DNA of 64,000 nt from positions 300,827 to 364,826 of the forward strand of contig JAJEIE010000027.1 of the NCBI GenBank assembly GCA_022827625.1, in the 5' to 3' direction. How positions within the stretch are numbered: position 1 is the stretch's first letter; each line of letters starts with the position of its first letter. Shown here piece by piece: positions 24,964 through 34,275 of the stretch. The notes below the pieces were generated by a model. The model was not told the DNA's origin, did not search any database, and saw nothing but the letters and a program-made list of their open reading frames with translations. Origin of the DNA: Candidatus Poribacteria bacterium (GTDB taxonomy: Bacteria; Poribacteria; WGA-4E; WGA-3G). The position numbers were made by a program, and so were the translations under genes.

Positions 24964-27900
24964 ATGAAAAAACGAACACTCGTTTGTTTTTTGATTTTTA
25001 CATTGTGTGTTTTTTACAGTTCAATTCCGAACACGGTTTTAGGGCAGGAAGCTTCTCTCGCTCAGCAGGTACATGAAAAATACAGTGGGTTGCTGCAGCG
25101 TGAAGATATCCAAGCGGTTTTGCCAGACGTTCTGGAAGGCTTGAAATCGGACCAAATTCAAGGTATTTTGAGCGCAAATCCGGCACTTATCGGTGCTGTC
25201 GTTGCTGCTCCGGATCTTCTGTTGAATTTTGCTCCTGACACAGATCCGAAGTTCATCGCACTTCTGAAAGAAGATGCCGAACTTCAAGCAATGCTCAATG
25301 ACCCGCTGGTGCAGTCTCTACTTGCAAATGTAGAGGCGATTGACGAACTTGCAGGACTATTGAATGTTGGTGCCCCACCCGTGGATACGATTCCGCCAGT
25401 GGATACGACTCCGCCAGTAGATACAACCCCACCCGTGGATACGACTCCACCTGTGGATACGACTCCGCCAGTGGATACAACCCCACCCGTGGAAGTACCA
25501 ACGGTAGAGCCATTTGATCCAATAATGCCAGCGAATGATTCCCTGTTGGGTCAATCGAGGCTTGGTGGACTTTCACTAAATGCGGATTCTGGGATTGGTT
25601 TCGTAAGGGAAATTGCCCGAGCAACAGGGCTACCTGCAGAAACCTTAGTGGACACAATCGTTGACATGGTTCCACAAGGCTTTTTCACGAAAAAGCAGAT
25701 CCGCCAGATTTTAGAGGCGAAACGTCTTGCTATTTTTGAAAATGAAGCCAAGCATTTAGATTATGAGAACTTCGGAAATGCGATAACACCAGACTTTACG
25801 GATTTTGCCTATTTAGAAAGAAGCACCAAACATGTAACGCGGGATAGTTTACAAGTTTATATGCGCGTGCCAGCGAAGGTTGGTGGTGTCACGTTTAATC
25901 TCTCGGACGGCAAAACCGTTGAAGGTACGGAAGTTACACCCGATGAATTTCAGTCCGAGACTATCCCCTATACGTTCCGGTTAGAGGAAACGCTCGCTGC
26001 TACCAACTTACCCGCATGGCCCAGTTTGGATACCCAATTATTCGACAGTGTTACACTTCGGTATACGAACACAGGACCGAGGGCGGATGATTATATCGCT
26101 GTTGATATGCAGCCGACGACTGGAGCGGATGGTGTTGTTTGGGAAACAGAGCTAGGTATTCCACCTGGTAGTACTTATTACTATTTTGAGGTTGTGCTCG
26201 CCGAACCGGTAGGATTCACAACGCTGGATCGCGAAGCAATTGCCGCTATGGATCCAACCACTGTGAGCCTTGCAGATGTCCTCAGTGACGATGTCATACA
26301 CAGTATTGAAATTAGCGGTTGGGCGATGCCAGATCCGAAAAACCTTCAGATAGTGGATCGTGGTATTATTGATGCACTCTTTACACCTAATTTAAATCGG
26401 GTCCTTACGGATATATTGACTTCACCGAGAGCCGCCAGCATAATCCAAAAAGCCATAACAGGTCAGTCAATCAGTGTAAATGAGTTTCTGAGTGTTGCTA
26501 CGCAGCAGCAGCGGAACAGAATTCTGAGCATACTCCAACGTAATGCGAATAGTATTGTGACAAAGTTCGAGAATGAGTTTGATCCAATGCTGGCTTCTGT
26601 CTTCACGGTGCGTCGCCCCGCGCCAGGTGCCTCACTCTGGGTTGCAAACATTGATGATCTTGATGATCGAGACTACTACTTAGGTGCTGTTGTCCACGAT
26701 GCTGATGGAAACCCGCTGGATCAGGTTCAAGAGATGTTTACTGTTGATACCAGGGCACCGGAAGCTGACATCCAAATTATGGATGGTGGAAACACTACAG
26801 GATATACAAATGCGGAAGGCATCTATGTTGCTACTGCCCCTAACGCTGGTGCTGCAGCTCTTAAGATCATGGGTATGCCGAAAGGTGGGGGTGTCGGTGC
26901 AGGCGAAGGGTACCTATTTTATCAAGAAATAGCATTAGATGCCCATGGCAATCCCCTAAGTACTTGGATGCCGTTGTCAATTGAATCCAGGATGTTAGCA
27001 TCCAGGATTTGGTCAGCAGTCCTTGCACAGATTCCTGAGAATCAACTTGCTTCGTTCGCGAGGCAGATGTTTCCGCAGCTCGTTGGTGGACTTGATGATG
27101 CGCGGATAGTGGCACTCTTAAATGCTACCATCCCTACCCCTGAGGCAGCCTTGGCATTGCTAACACCAAATCGAATCCTAAATAACCCGTTCCTTAAGAG
27201 TTTGGAACCTTTTATAGGTCGCTTGAATGAATCCCAAGCGCAACTAATAATTGATGCCCTGGGGGGGACGGTGAAGCTTGTTAATGATCTTGTCCCAGTG
27301 ACCTTTGATCCGTCTGATTATCTGATAACGCCGATTCAGGGTGATCACATGCCTCTCCTGATAGGTGACTATGGCATCCGTGCAATGGGGATTGATACAC
27401 TCTTCAATATCGGATCCCATGCTGAACCTACCCGACTCAGAATTATCGCCCCAGAAACTGATGCAGCAAGTGTTACAGCTGTCAGTATTGGTGATCGAAA
27501 CGGCGACGGTGATGCGGATGAGCCTTACGAAAGTGGAACCATTTTCGTGAATACTACCGACGGTGTCATGCTAACGGTCACTGTAGACAATCGCACAGTG
27601 CACCCGGCCTCCATCAGGGTCGAATACATGGACGCAAATGGGGCATGGCAAACAATTGAGACGCTTACGTTGGCTGAAAACGAAGAATTGGCAATGGATA
27701 CAGTCAGTTGGGATGTTACGGATTTTGAGGAACTTGTCGCCGCAGGCAATACTGTTATGGTGCGTGCTGTGGCAACAAATGAGTTTGGACTCATAGGTCC
27801 GTCAGAACCGTTCGCCATTAACTTAGATGCTGGTGTTCACCCGGTTGACTTTGACGTAATCGCACTTGCCCTTGATTCTGAGTCCATTACGCAAACAAAC

Positions 27901-30900
27901 CCAGATAGTGGTGGACCCCAAGGCACGGTCACAATTAGCGGATATACCCCGGAACGGACATATCCAGAAGTCGCCTCTTTCCAATTGAAGATTGCGGGTG
28001 AGGTGGTTGGCGTGACCGGTGAAGGTGTTGTTATTACTGCTGAAGAATTTAAAGCACTTGAGGATAACGCTGACGTTATTGACGATCTTCTTGGTCTCGC
28101 AGCTGGAACTGTTGCATTAGGTGCAGCCTCAGAAGCTTCGATCTATCGAGACGACTATCCGCCGAACCTGATGAAATGGACGGTTACGGTAGATACGACA
28201 GCACTTGAAGACACGATCACTGCTGAGAGCACAGCGGTCCGCGATGCTACCAAAGATGAAAATCAGTATATCGTAACCGCCTCTGCTCTGACCGATGCTG
28301 GTGAACTTCCAGCACCTGCGAATGTCAAGAGCCACTTGTCGGTTGATAATGTTGACGATGTCGGACCGATAGGTCCCACAAATATTGTCGCTGTTACAAA
28401 CGTTGCCGATGGTGTTGCTCCGCAACCCGTTGAAGCAAATGAGGATGGAAGTTATACGGTCGGTGGAATTGTTGACGAAGCGGTTCCCTCGCCGATGGAT
28501 ATGCTTACCATTGAACCGACAGCCGATCCGAAAACCTACGCATCTGTGAAATTAATTCAAACCGATGCTGAGGGTAACGAGACTGTTACCGATGGTGAAG
28601 CTGGCGTTTTGGACATTACCGTTGATGTTAGTATGCTGGAAAATGGGACTTACATGTTCCATGCGCTTGCAGTTGACGAATTTGGTAATGTGCAGACCGA
28701 TGCATCGCCTCAAACTGCTGTCCATGTCGTAAATTTCCGACTTTCGGATGTTACGGATTTAGCGGTCACAGCAGTCGACGGTGTGGACGTAGCGGAACCT
28801 CCTGCTGAACCGATCCCACTTCGGGATTCACTCACAGTCGGTTTCATGGTTGCCAACGGCTCCTTAGCCGCTGACCAACTGAGTGCCAGTATTAACGGTG
28901 ATCCAAGAGCCAGTGAAAGTGCCGAAGATCCAGAAATGACTTTCTCACTTTCGGTTATGGAAATTTCAGCACTGCCTGATGGTGCTTATACACCAGAAGG
29001 TGTGGTTACCCAGTGGAACGGTTCGGTATCCTTCGCATTGGCGATGATTAACCTTGATAACACCGGTCCGATGGTTACAATTCAGACTCCCTCCGAAGAC
29101 CATACGGTGGATAGTTTACCAACTCTTCATGCAACATACGAAGATGGGGCAGGCAGTGGTGCTGACGCTGATGGTACAGGGGTCTTGGCTTGGGCAACAA
29201 CGGAACTTGCCAATGGGCCAACCGTTATGTTGACACGGATGCTTCCCGAGCAAGGCGACCAAGATATTATGGTTGACCAAGGTGCCGTTGAAACCAATGA
29301 ATCGACATTGGTTTACACCCGTACTGAGCAACTCCCCGGTGGTGCGTACAGCGCGACCGTTCAAGTTGCTGATGTGCTTGGTAACATCGGTGAGGCTTCT
29401 GTTGAATTTGCTATCAGCGGTACACTCCCCGCTGTTGCGATCCATTCACCGAGTTCAGGGCAGACTTTCGAGCACGGTGCACCGCTTATCAGTGGTGAAT
29501 TTTCCGGCGCAGGCACTGTTGAGGTAACTACATTTACCGTCAACGATGTTGATGCCACGCCAGCGGTAGACGGGAACCGATTCTCCTATACCCCTGAAGA
29601 TGCATTGGCTGATGGTAATCACACGGTTGTTGTAGCAGTCACTGACGGTGATGGTAATACGGCGGAGACATCTGTGTCCTTCACGGTAAAAGTACCGAGG
29701 GATACAACGCCACCTGTCATCTCTGCAGCCGCTCCGTCTGGGGTCGTCAAAGGTGATAGCTGGGTAACGCTCTCAGCGGTTGTTACCGATGATCAATCGA
29801 GTATTGTGAGTGCGAAGTTCGGTATTAATGATAAACCGTTCCGCTCCATTCCACTTGCGCAGATTGCTCAAGGGCGCATTGAGACGGCTGATAGCTTCAC
29901 AGCAGGTACGCACACCATAACGGTCGTCGCCATCAGTGAAGGTGGTACAACGCAACATTCGTGGACGTTCACGCTCGAGGTTGATAATGTCGCACCGACG
30001 ATTACCTCAATCACGCCGACAGGTACGCTCCGCGGCGGACTCCCGACAATCTCGGCAAGTGCCAACGATGAATCCGGCGTTGATGAAATAAATATCGTCG
30101 TCTTGGATAGCGATGGTGAAGAGGTTGAAGGCGGTATCGAAGATGATGGTGAAGACGATGTCGAAGGTATCACACGTGTGGATTTCATTCCTGAAGCACC
30201 GCTTGATGAAGGGACTTACACGATTCAGGTGCGAGCGACTGATACAATCGGCAATTCTGCCACGGCGCAAGGCGCCTTCTCGATTGACTTCGATACTGCA
30301 GCCCCGATTATCACGATGTCGTCGCCCCAAAATGAGGCACGCCTGACTGAACGTCGTCCGCAGATTTCGATAAGTTTCGCTGATGCTGAATCCGGTGTGG
30401 ATGTTGATTCTATCCGCTTCGTGCTGGATGACAACCTGATTAACCTCAAACCGGACCAGAAATCGGCATCACAGGTGATATACACCCCCGATCTCGATCT
30501 TGCTTTCGGGCAACATTCGGTTAAACTTGAAGTGTCTGACATGGCGCATAAAGAGGGCAACGTCTCTGAAGATAGCAGCGGTGCCCGTGAAGCGAACATG
30601 GCGGTCCACGAGTTTACCTTCTTTGTTGAGAGTGAGGCAGGTCCAGTATTGGCATCGCGTCCGATTAACGCACCTAACCCATTCAAGGATAACACTCGTA
30701 TTTCCTTTACATTGACTCGACAATCCACAGTGAGCATTGTCATTTACGACATGACGCTCCGACCCGTCCGAGTCTTGGTTGATAATGAGGTATGGGACGC
30801 AGGCGAGTACGTGGGTAAAGGCGCAATAGGTTGGGATGGCACGAGTTCTTCTGGCGAAGATTTGGCTCGAGGTGTCTACTTCTGTCAAATTATGGTAGCA

Positions 30901-30951
30901 GATGGTTTTGAACCCGAGTATGCCATTCTCAAACTTGCACTGACGCGCTAA
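24964..30951 (+). CDS. giant secreted multi-Ig-like protein with FlgD-like C-terminus
   Basis: 1995 aa. A signal peptide (MKKRTLVCFLIFTLCVFY, cleavage near VLGQ) precedes a helical region, then a Thr-Pro-Pro-Val-Asp linker of about six copies near residues 140-176. Most of the rest is a string of Ig-like/cadherin-like beta domains with repeated phrases such as VTDGDGNTAETSVSF and LDEGTYTIQVRATDTIGNSA. The last about 90 residues match the FlgD Ig-like / type IX cargo style: NAPNPFKDNTRISFTL, VSIVIYDMTLRPVR, GWDGTSSSGEDLARGVYF. Very acidic, poor in Cys. AGGAGG precedes the ATG at 24964. Probably exported to the surface as a stalk or adhesin. First gene of a three-gene set with a PorV-like and a LysM protein. 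Confidence 0.85.
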   Translation: MKKRTLVCFLIFTLCVFYSSIPNTVLGQEASLAQQVHEKYSGLLQREDIQAVLPDVLEGLKSDQIQGILSANPALIGAVVAAPDLLLNFAPDTDPKFIALLKEDAELQAMLNDPLVQSLLANVEAIDELAGLLNVGAPPVDTIPPVDTTPPVDTTPPVDTTPPVDTTPPVDTTPPVEVPTVEPFDPIMPANDSLLGQSRLGGLSLNADSGIGFVREIARATGLPAETLVDTIVDMVPQGFFTKKQIRQILEAKRLAIFENEAKHLDYENFGNAITPDFTDFAYLERSTKHVTRDSLQVYMRVPAKVGGVTFNLSDGKTVEGTEVTPDEFQSETIPYTFRLEETLAATNLPAWPSLDTQLFDSVTLRYTNTGPRADDYIAVDMQPTTGADGVVWETELGIPPGSTYYYFEVVLAEPVGFTTLDREAIAAMDPTTVSLADVLSDDVIHSIEISGWAMPDPKNLQIVDRGIIDALFTPNLNRVLTDILTSPRAASIIQKAITGQSISVNEFLSVATQQQRNRILSILQRNANSIVTKFENEFDPMLASVFTVRRPAPGASLWVANIDDLDDRDYYLGAVVHDADGNPLDQVQEMFTVDTRAPEADIQIMDGGNTTGYTNAEGIYVATAPNAGAAALKIMGMPKGGGVGAGEGYLFYQEIALDAHGNPLSTWMPLSIESRMLASRIWSAVLAQIPENQLASFARQMFPQLVGGLDDARIVALLNATIPTPEAALALLTPNRILNNPFLKSLEPFIGRLNESQAQLIIDALGGTVKLVNDLVPVTFDPSDYLITPIQGDHMPLLIGDYGIRAMGIDTLFNIGSHAEPTRLRIIAPETDAASVTAVSIGDRNGDGDADEPYESGTIFVNTTDGVMLTVTVDNRTVHPASIRVEYMDANGAWQTIETLTLAENEELAMDTVSWDVTDFEELVAAGNTVMVRAVATNEFGLIGPSEPFAINLDAGVHPVDFDVIALALDSESITQTNPDSGGPQGTVTISGYTPERTYPEVASFQLKIAGEVVGVTGEGVVITAEEFKALEDNADVIDDLLGLAAGTVALGAASEASIYRDDYPPNLMKWTVTVDTTALEDTITAESTAVRDATKDENQYIVTASALTDAGELPAPANVKSHLSVDNVDDVGPIGPTNIVAVTNVADGVAPQPVEANEDGSYTVGGIVDEAVPSPMDMLTIEPTADPKTYASVKLIQTDAEGNETVTDGEAGVLDITVDVSMLENGTYMFHALAVDEFGNVQTDASPQTAVHVVNFRLSDVTDLAVTAVDGVDVAEPPAEPIPLRDSLTVGFMVANGSLAADQLSASINGDPRASESAEDPEMTFSLSVMEISALPDGAYTPEGVVTQWNGSVSFALAMINLDNTGPMVTIQTPSEDHTVDSLPTLHATYEDGAGSGADADGTGVLAWATTELANGPTVMLTRMLPEQGDQDIMVDQGAVETNESTLVYTRTEQLPGGAYSATVQVADVLGNIGEASVEFAISGTLPAVAIHSPSSGQTFEHGAPLISGEFSGAGTVEVTTFTVNDVDATPAVDGNRFSYTPEDALADGNHTVVVAVTDGDGNTAETSVSFTVKVPRDTTPPVISAAAPSGVVKGDSWVTLSAVVTDDQSSIVSAKFGINDKPFRSIPLAQIAQGRIETADSFTAGTHTITVVAISEGGTTQHSWTFTLEVDNVAPTITSITPTGTLRGGLPTISASANDESGVDEINIVVLDSDGEEVEGGIEDDGEDDVEGITRVDFIPEAPLDEGTYTIQVRATDTIGNSATAQGAFSIDFDTAAPIITMSSPQNEARLTERRPQISISFADAESGVDVDSIRFVLDDNLINLKPDQKSASQVIYTPDLDLAFGQHSVKLEVSDMAHKEGNVSEDSSGAREANMAVHEFTFFVESEAGPVLASRPINAPNPFKDNTRISFTLTRQSTVSIVIYDMTLRPVRVLVDNEVWDAGEYVGKGAIGWDGTSSSGEDLARGVYFCQIMVADGFEPEYAILKLALTR
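25381..25488 (+). repeat. six 18-bp tandem repeats coding a TPPVD linker
   Basis: Six consecutive 18-bp units, consensus GTGGATACGACTCCGCCA, encode V-D-T-(T/I)-P-P. Units differ mostly at synonymous third positions, so copy number can change without shifting frame. It makes a rigid Pro-rich spacer near the N-terminus of the giant protein. Confidence 0.9.
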
Positions 30952-30970
30952 GTAAATGGCAGTCTGCATA

Positions 30971-31000
30971 TCGGGAATTGGACGTCTGTCCAGTTCCCGA
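30971..31000 (+). other. intergenic hairpin between giant and PorV-like genes
   Basis: TCGGGAATTGGAC-GTCT-GTCCAGTTCCCGA forms a 13-bp stem with one G-T pair. It has no T run, so it more likely protects the upstream mRNA 3' end or attenuates than terminates fully. The next gene has its Shine-Dalgarno 13 nt later. Confidence 0.6.
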
Positions 31001-31023
31001 TGTGGACACTGAAGGAGGATATA

Positions 31024-32022
31024 ATGTTAATGACAGAACAAATCGCTAAATGGGTTTCCAAACGGGGCCCGAAATTGTTATGCGGTTTAATACCCCTTTT
31101 CTTTCTTATCCTAGCGGTGTCGCCGGCCAGCTTTGCCGGAGTGGATGCCATGCCACATCTGCGGCTTGGTGCCGGTGCACGCTCAATCGGCTTAGGTGGT
31201 GCCTTCACAGCGATCGCTGATGATGCCACCGCGACCGTTTGGAACCCAGCAGGACTCGGCTCCGCAGCGGATTTAAGCCTCAACTTTTCGACACAGCAGC
31301 TGGATCTCGATAGAAGCCATAACTTCATTGCCTTGACCAAAGCTCTCGGTTCAGCGGGATCTATTGGACTTGCTGTCACGAACGCAGGGGTCAGCGGCAT
31401 CCAGCAATATGATGCCAATGAACGCTATGGTGGCGAGTTTGACTATAGTGCCAACGCCTATTCCCTCTCTTACGGCATCGGTCTCGGGAATTTCAGTATC
31501 GGTCTAACGGGCCGTATGCTGGCAGATAACTTCGGGGCAGAAGGCGTTGAAAGCCAGAGCGGTTTTGGTGGCGTAGATGTCGGACTGATGGGACATGCCC
31601 TGCACATAGATGTCGGTGAGGAAAAGGTGCCAACTTTCCACTACGGCATCGCTGCGAAGTATCTCGGTGCGTCCCTCGGTGAAGACACCGTCCCGATGGT
31701 TATTAATCTCGGCTTAGCCTATAATCTTTATATGGGTAATGTCGTCACATTCGCCGCAGATATTGAGCAAGAGCTCGTGAATCTTGACCAAAGTGCCACG
31801 AGTTTGAAACTCGGTGCTGAATATACGATTCTCACTTACAAATCAACTGCGTTTGCTATCCGCGGTGGTGTTAGAGCCTCCCGTGATGTCCAAAACCTCT
31901 TCGGTGGGTTTGGGGTGAACATCGGTGGGCTGCAGATTGATTATGCCATTCAAGACGGTATGGCTGGTGAAATCAACGGAGTCGGATCAACTCACTTTGC
32001 TTCCCTCTCTTATAGCTACTAA
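31024..32022 (+). CDS. PorV/PorQ-like outer-membrane beta-barrel protein
   Basis: 332 aa. A signal peptide ends near SPASFAG. The mature start AMPHLRLGAGARSIGLGGAF (around residues 42-61) with TAIADDATATVWNPAGLG is the PorV/PorQ (UPF0164-like) signature of FadL-type barrels. The rest is alternating beta strands and the protein ends in an aromatic (SLSYSY), as outer-membrane proteins do. PorV proteins shuttle type IX secretion cargo. Pairing with a giant protein that has a FlgD/sorting-like end suggests the two act together. AGGAGG lies 5 nt before the ATG at 31024. Confidence 0.8.
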   Translation: MLMTEQIAKWVSKRGPKLLCGLIPLFFLILAVSPASFAGVDAMPHLRLGAGARSIGLGGAFTAIADDATATVWNPAGLGSAADLSLNFSTQQLDLDRSHNFIALTKALGSAGSIGLAVTNAGVSGIQQYDANERYGGEFDYSANAYSLSYGIGLGNFSIGLTGRMLADNFGAEGVESQSGFGGVDVGLMGHALHIDVGEEKVPTFHYGIAAKYLGASLGEDTVPMVINLGLAYNLYMGNVVTFAADIEQELVNLDQSATSLKLGAEYTILTYKSTAFAIRGGVRASRDVQNLFGGFGVNIGGLQIDYAIQDGMAGEINGVGSTHFASLSYSY

Positions 32023-32034
32023 AGGAGAAAATTG

Positions 32035-32898
32035 ATGAAAATGATAAGAGGCACGCTAAAGTTAGCACTGATTCTGTACATCTGCGCAGCACTCAGTGGC
32101 GTTTATGTGTTATCCGCCTCAGCGCGGATCACACCGCATGATGGCGATGACGATACAATGCTCATTACTATTGAAAAAGGCGATACGCTCTGGTCCCTCT
32201 GCCAACAGCATCTTGAAGATCCACTCCGCTGGCGCGAACTGAGCGCATACAACGACTTCACTAACCCGCACCTCATCTATCCTGGCGAAAAGTTGCGGAT
32301 TCCAGTTGCTATGGCAAAAGAGGCTATTGATATTGCTGAGGAAGAACTCGCGGGGTACCAGGAGGAACTGGAACGGCTGAAAGTGGAATTAGCCGAATCC
32401 GAAGCGACGCGGGATAAATTGGAAGCGGAAATTAGCGGACTCAACGACAGTATGGCGGAACTCAAAGCGCAACTTAAAGCCCTTGAGGACAGCCTGAAAT
32501 CGCAAGAGGCGTTGATGGATGCTGTGGGTCAATCCGGTGAAGTCATCGCTGCAAGCCTCAAAGAAGCCCTTGCAGCCAACAAAGATGCTATCCTAGACGC
32601 AATCGCTCACCTTGATGAACACCTTTCAGGGGTGGCAAAGATGCACGAAGAGCGGAAAATGGAAGCGAAAGCAACACACGAGCAGATTGAATCTCTTCAA
32701 GGTGACGTGAAGATGTTTTTGACTGCCATTGAAACCAACCAAAAGGCAATCGGCGAAGTCAAGATGATACTTGAAAATGCCAAGGGTGTCCACGAGGAAA
32801 TTTCCTCGTCCAAACGTGCCTTGGTGTTCCTGACAACGGTCGCAGCCGGTGTTGGATTGTTTATTATCGGTAGCATCGGTGGACGTAGCGGCGAATAA
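32035..32898 (+). CDS. LysM-domain coiled-coil membrane protein
   Basis: 287 aa. N-terminal signal or anchor (about 8-28). One LysM peptidoglycan-binding domain (about 43-93: ITIEKGDTLWSLCQQHLEDP, HLIYPGEKLRIP). A long coiled coil follows (about 97-160, LAGYQEELERLKVELAESEA). A C-terminal hydrophobic helix near 262-283 ends in a Gly-rich, charged tail (IGGRSGE). The design would tie a membrane or envelope structure to the cell wall. GGAG lies 7 nt before the ATG at 32035. It follows the PorV-like gene by 12 bp and closes the set at a strong terminator. Confidence 0.82.
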   Translation: MKMIRGTLKLALILYICAALSGVYVLSASARITPHDGDDDTMLITIEKGDTLWSLCQQHLEDPLRWRELSAYNDFTNPHLIYPGEKLRIPVAMAKEAIDIAEEELAGYQEELERLKVELAESEATRDKLEAEISGLNDSMAELKAQLKALEDSLKSQEALMDAVGQSGEVIAASLKEALAANKDAILDAIAHLDEHLSGVAKMHEERKMEAKATHEQIESLQGDVKMFLTAIETNQKAIGEVKMILENAKGVHEEISSSKRALVFLTTVAAGVGLFIIGSIGGRSGE

Positions 32899-32923
32899 AT
32901 CAAATTAACGCATCACCTTTTAG

Positions 32924-32960
32924 GCAGGGAAGGTGTCTAAACCACCTCCCTGCTTTTTTT
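32924..32960 (+). terminator. Rho-independent terminator
   Basis: GCAGGGAAGGTG pairs with CACCTCCCTGC around a short loop, followed by seven T. It ends the giant protein/PorV/LysM operon. Confidence 0.88.
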
Positions 32961-32995
32961 ATAGGGTTTGCTATCGTGTATAAGGTACTGCGTAT

Positions 32996-33640
32996 ATGTC
33001 AGTAAATACCTCTGAATATCTTAGGGGAAACACCCAAGCAAAAACACCTCCCTTCACTCAGGCGATTGCACTCTCTGGTGATAGAGCCGGGAGTAAAGGG
33101 GCTTTCCAATTTGCCGGGCTCGCTTGGATATATGACACGAAAGTTACTTGCGTCCAAGGCGACACGCAGAGCCTAAAAACACCGCAAGGCTGGCGGCAGT
33201 TCTTACGCCTCATCAGCCTCGCTCGTCGCCTTAAAAAGCCCATCATTTTGTGGAACCTTCCTATCATCCACATTGCTACAAAGCAGCGTAAAATGTCCTT
33301 AGCCAATACGCAGGCGATTCAGAACGTTGAATTGGCACTCCTGAAGCTACCCCATCCTATTATTACGGTTTTTGACGAAGCTTACGACGCTGCTTATCCA
33401 CCTTGGGAGCTCATCTGGAGTGATGGTGTTGTCTGTATCGGATCTCCAGATATCCAATCTTCTGAATCTGAGAAAGTTAAAATAGCGGAGCGTCCAACGG
33501 AAATTGCATCTGCAATTTTGGAACTTCTCTCTCAAGCGGAGGCTGTTCCGACCACAGAATTAATTGAGAATCGGAGTGCCGCTTTGCAGATGTTTGCTAA
33601 GGACAGCGCTGAGATTTCGGCAAAATTACCGTCTCAATGA
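32996..33640 (+). CDS. AccA-like protein with altered active-site loops
   Basis: 214 aa. It lines up by eye with the alpha carboxyltransferase subunit of acetyl-CoA carboxylase. ALSGDRAGSKGAFQFAGLAW matches the AGDRA...IVGGIAR region, and TPQGWRQFLRLISLARRLKK matches APEGYRKALRLMQMAERFK. The next strand PIILWNLPI replaces PIITFIDTPGAYPG, and TVFDEAYDAAYP replaces TVIGEGGSGGALAIG. The glycine-rich oxyanion-hole loops are thus gone, so carboxyltransferase activity is doubtful. It is shorter than AccA (about 320 aa). The stop overlaps the next gene by 4 bp. Could be a regulatory or repurposed crotonase-fold protein. Confidence 0.55.
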   Translation: MSVNTSEYLRGNTQAKTPPFTQAIALSGDRAGSKGAFQFAGLAWIYDTKVTCVQGDTQSLKTPQGWRQFLRLISLARRLKKPIILWNLPIIHIATKQRKMSLANTQAIQNVELALLKLPHPIITVFDEAYDAAYPPWELIWSDGVVCIGSPDIQSSESEKVKIAERPTEIASAILELLSQAEAVPTTELIENRSAALQMFAKDSAEISAKLPSQ

Positions 33641-34275
33641 GAGGTATGCCAATGTTTGAAGCAAAATTAAAACCCCGTCTTGAGGTTATTCTATCTGCTG
33701 TGGCAAATAAAATGGTCGCACTCGGTATTACAGCGGATATGGTGACGCTCTTTGGATTCCTCGTTAACCTCGTTGCGACCTTTTATGTGGCGACGGGCCG
33801 GCTCGTTGTAGGTGGGATTCTAATTTTGTTTGGTGGGAGTTTTGATATGATAGATGGAGCCGTTGCCCGCGCTCAGACGAATTTGCGGGCATCAGGGGCA
33901 CTCTTGGACTCCGTGATTGATCGCTATTCCGAAGGTTTTCTCTTTCTTGGTGCCCTTATCTATTTTTATACTTTAGAGAGTTTGATTGGGATCATTCTCG
34001 CCTTTGGCGCTTGGTTCGGTTCAATCTTAGTGAGTTATGTAAGGGCGAGGGCTGAGGGACTACGGGTTACATGTAAGGTTGGACTCATGCAACGTCCGGA
34101 GCGCATCGTCTTGCTCGGTGCTGGGACCCTGCTACAAGGGGTACTATGGCATAGATTTCCGATCGTTCAGACCAATGCTGTGATTCTACTCTGTGTGCTT
34201 GGGGTCCTCACACTCACGACCCATATTACTGCGCTCCATCGGCTCATTTTCTCGTATCAAGAATTAAACCGCTAA
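33637..34275 (+). CDS. CDP-alcohol phosphatidyltransferase
   Basis: 212-aa integral membrane enzyme that swaps CMP of a CDP-alcohol (for example CDP-diacylglycerol) for an alcohol such as inositol phosphate or glycerol phosphate. The full CDP-OH motif D-x2-D-G-x2-A-R-x8-G-x3-D-x3-D is present in DMIDGAVARAQT...GALLDSVIDR. About six membrane helices. The ATG at 33637 overlaps the preceding stop (ATGA); ATG 33652, with GAGAGG 7 nt upstream, is an alternative start. The final bases overlap the convergent TauE-like gene by 4 bp. The alcohol cannot be assigned. Confidence 0.85.
   Translation: MRGMPMFEAKLKPRLEVILSAVANKMVALGITADMVTLFGFLVNLVATFYVATGRLVVGGILILFGGSFDMIDGAVARAQTNLRASGALLDSVIDRYSEGFLFLGALIYFYTLESLIGIILAFGAWFGSILVSYVRARAEGLRVTCKVGLMQRPERIVLLGAGTLLQGVLWHRFPIVQTNAVILLCVLGVLTLTTHITALHRLIFSYQELNR

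Noticed and set aside
25381-25488. Tandem 18-bp repeats considered as a CRISPR-like array
   Set aside because: They are contiguous, without spacers, in frame within the giant gene, and encode a TPPVD linker.
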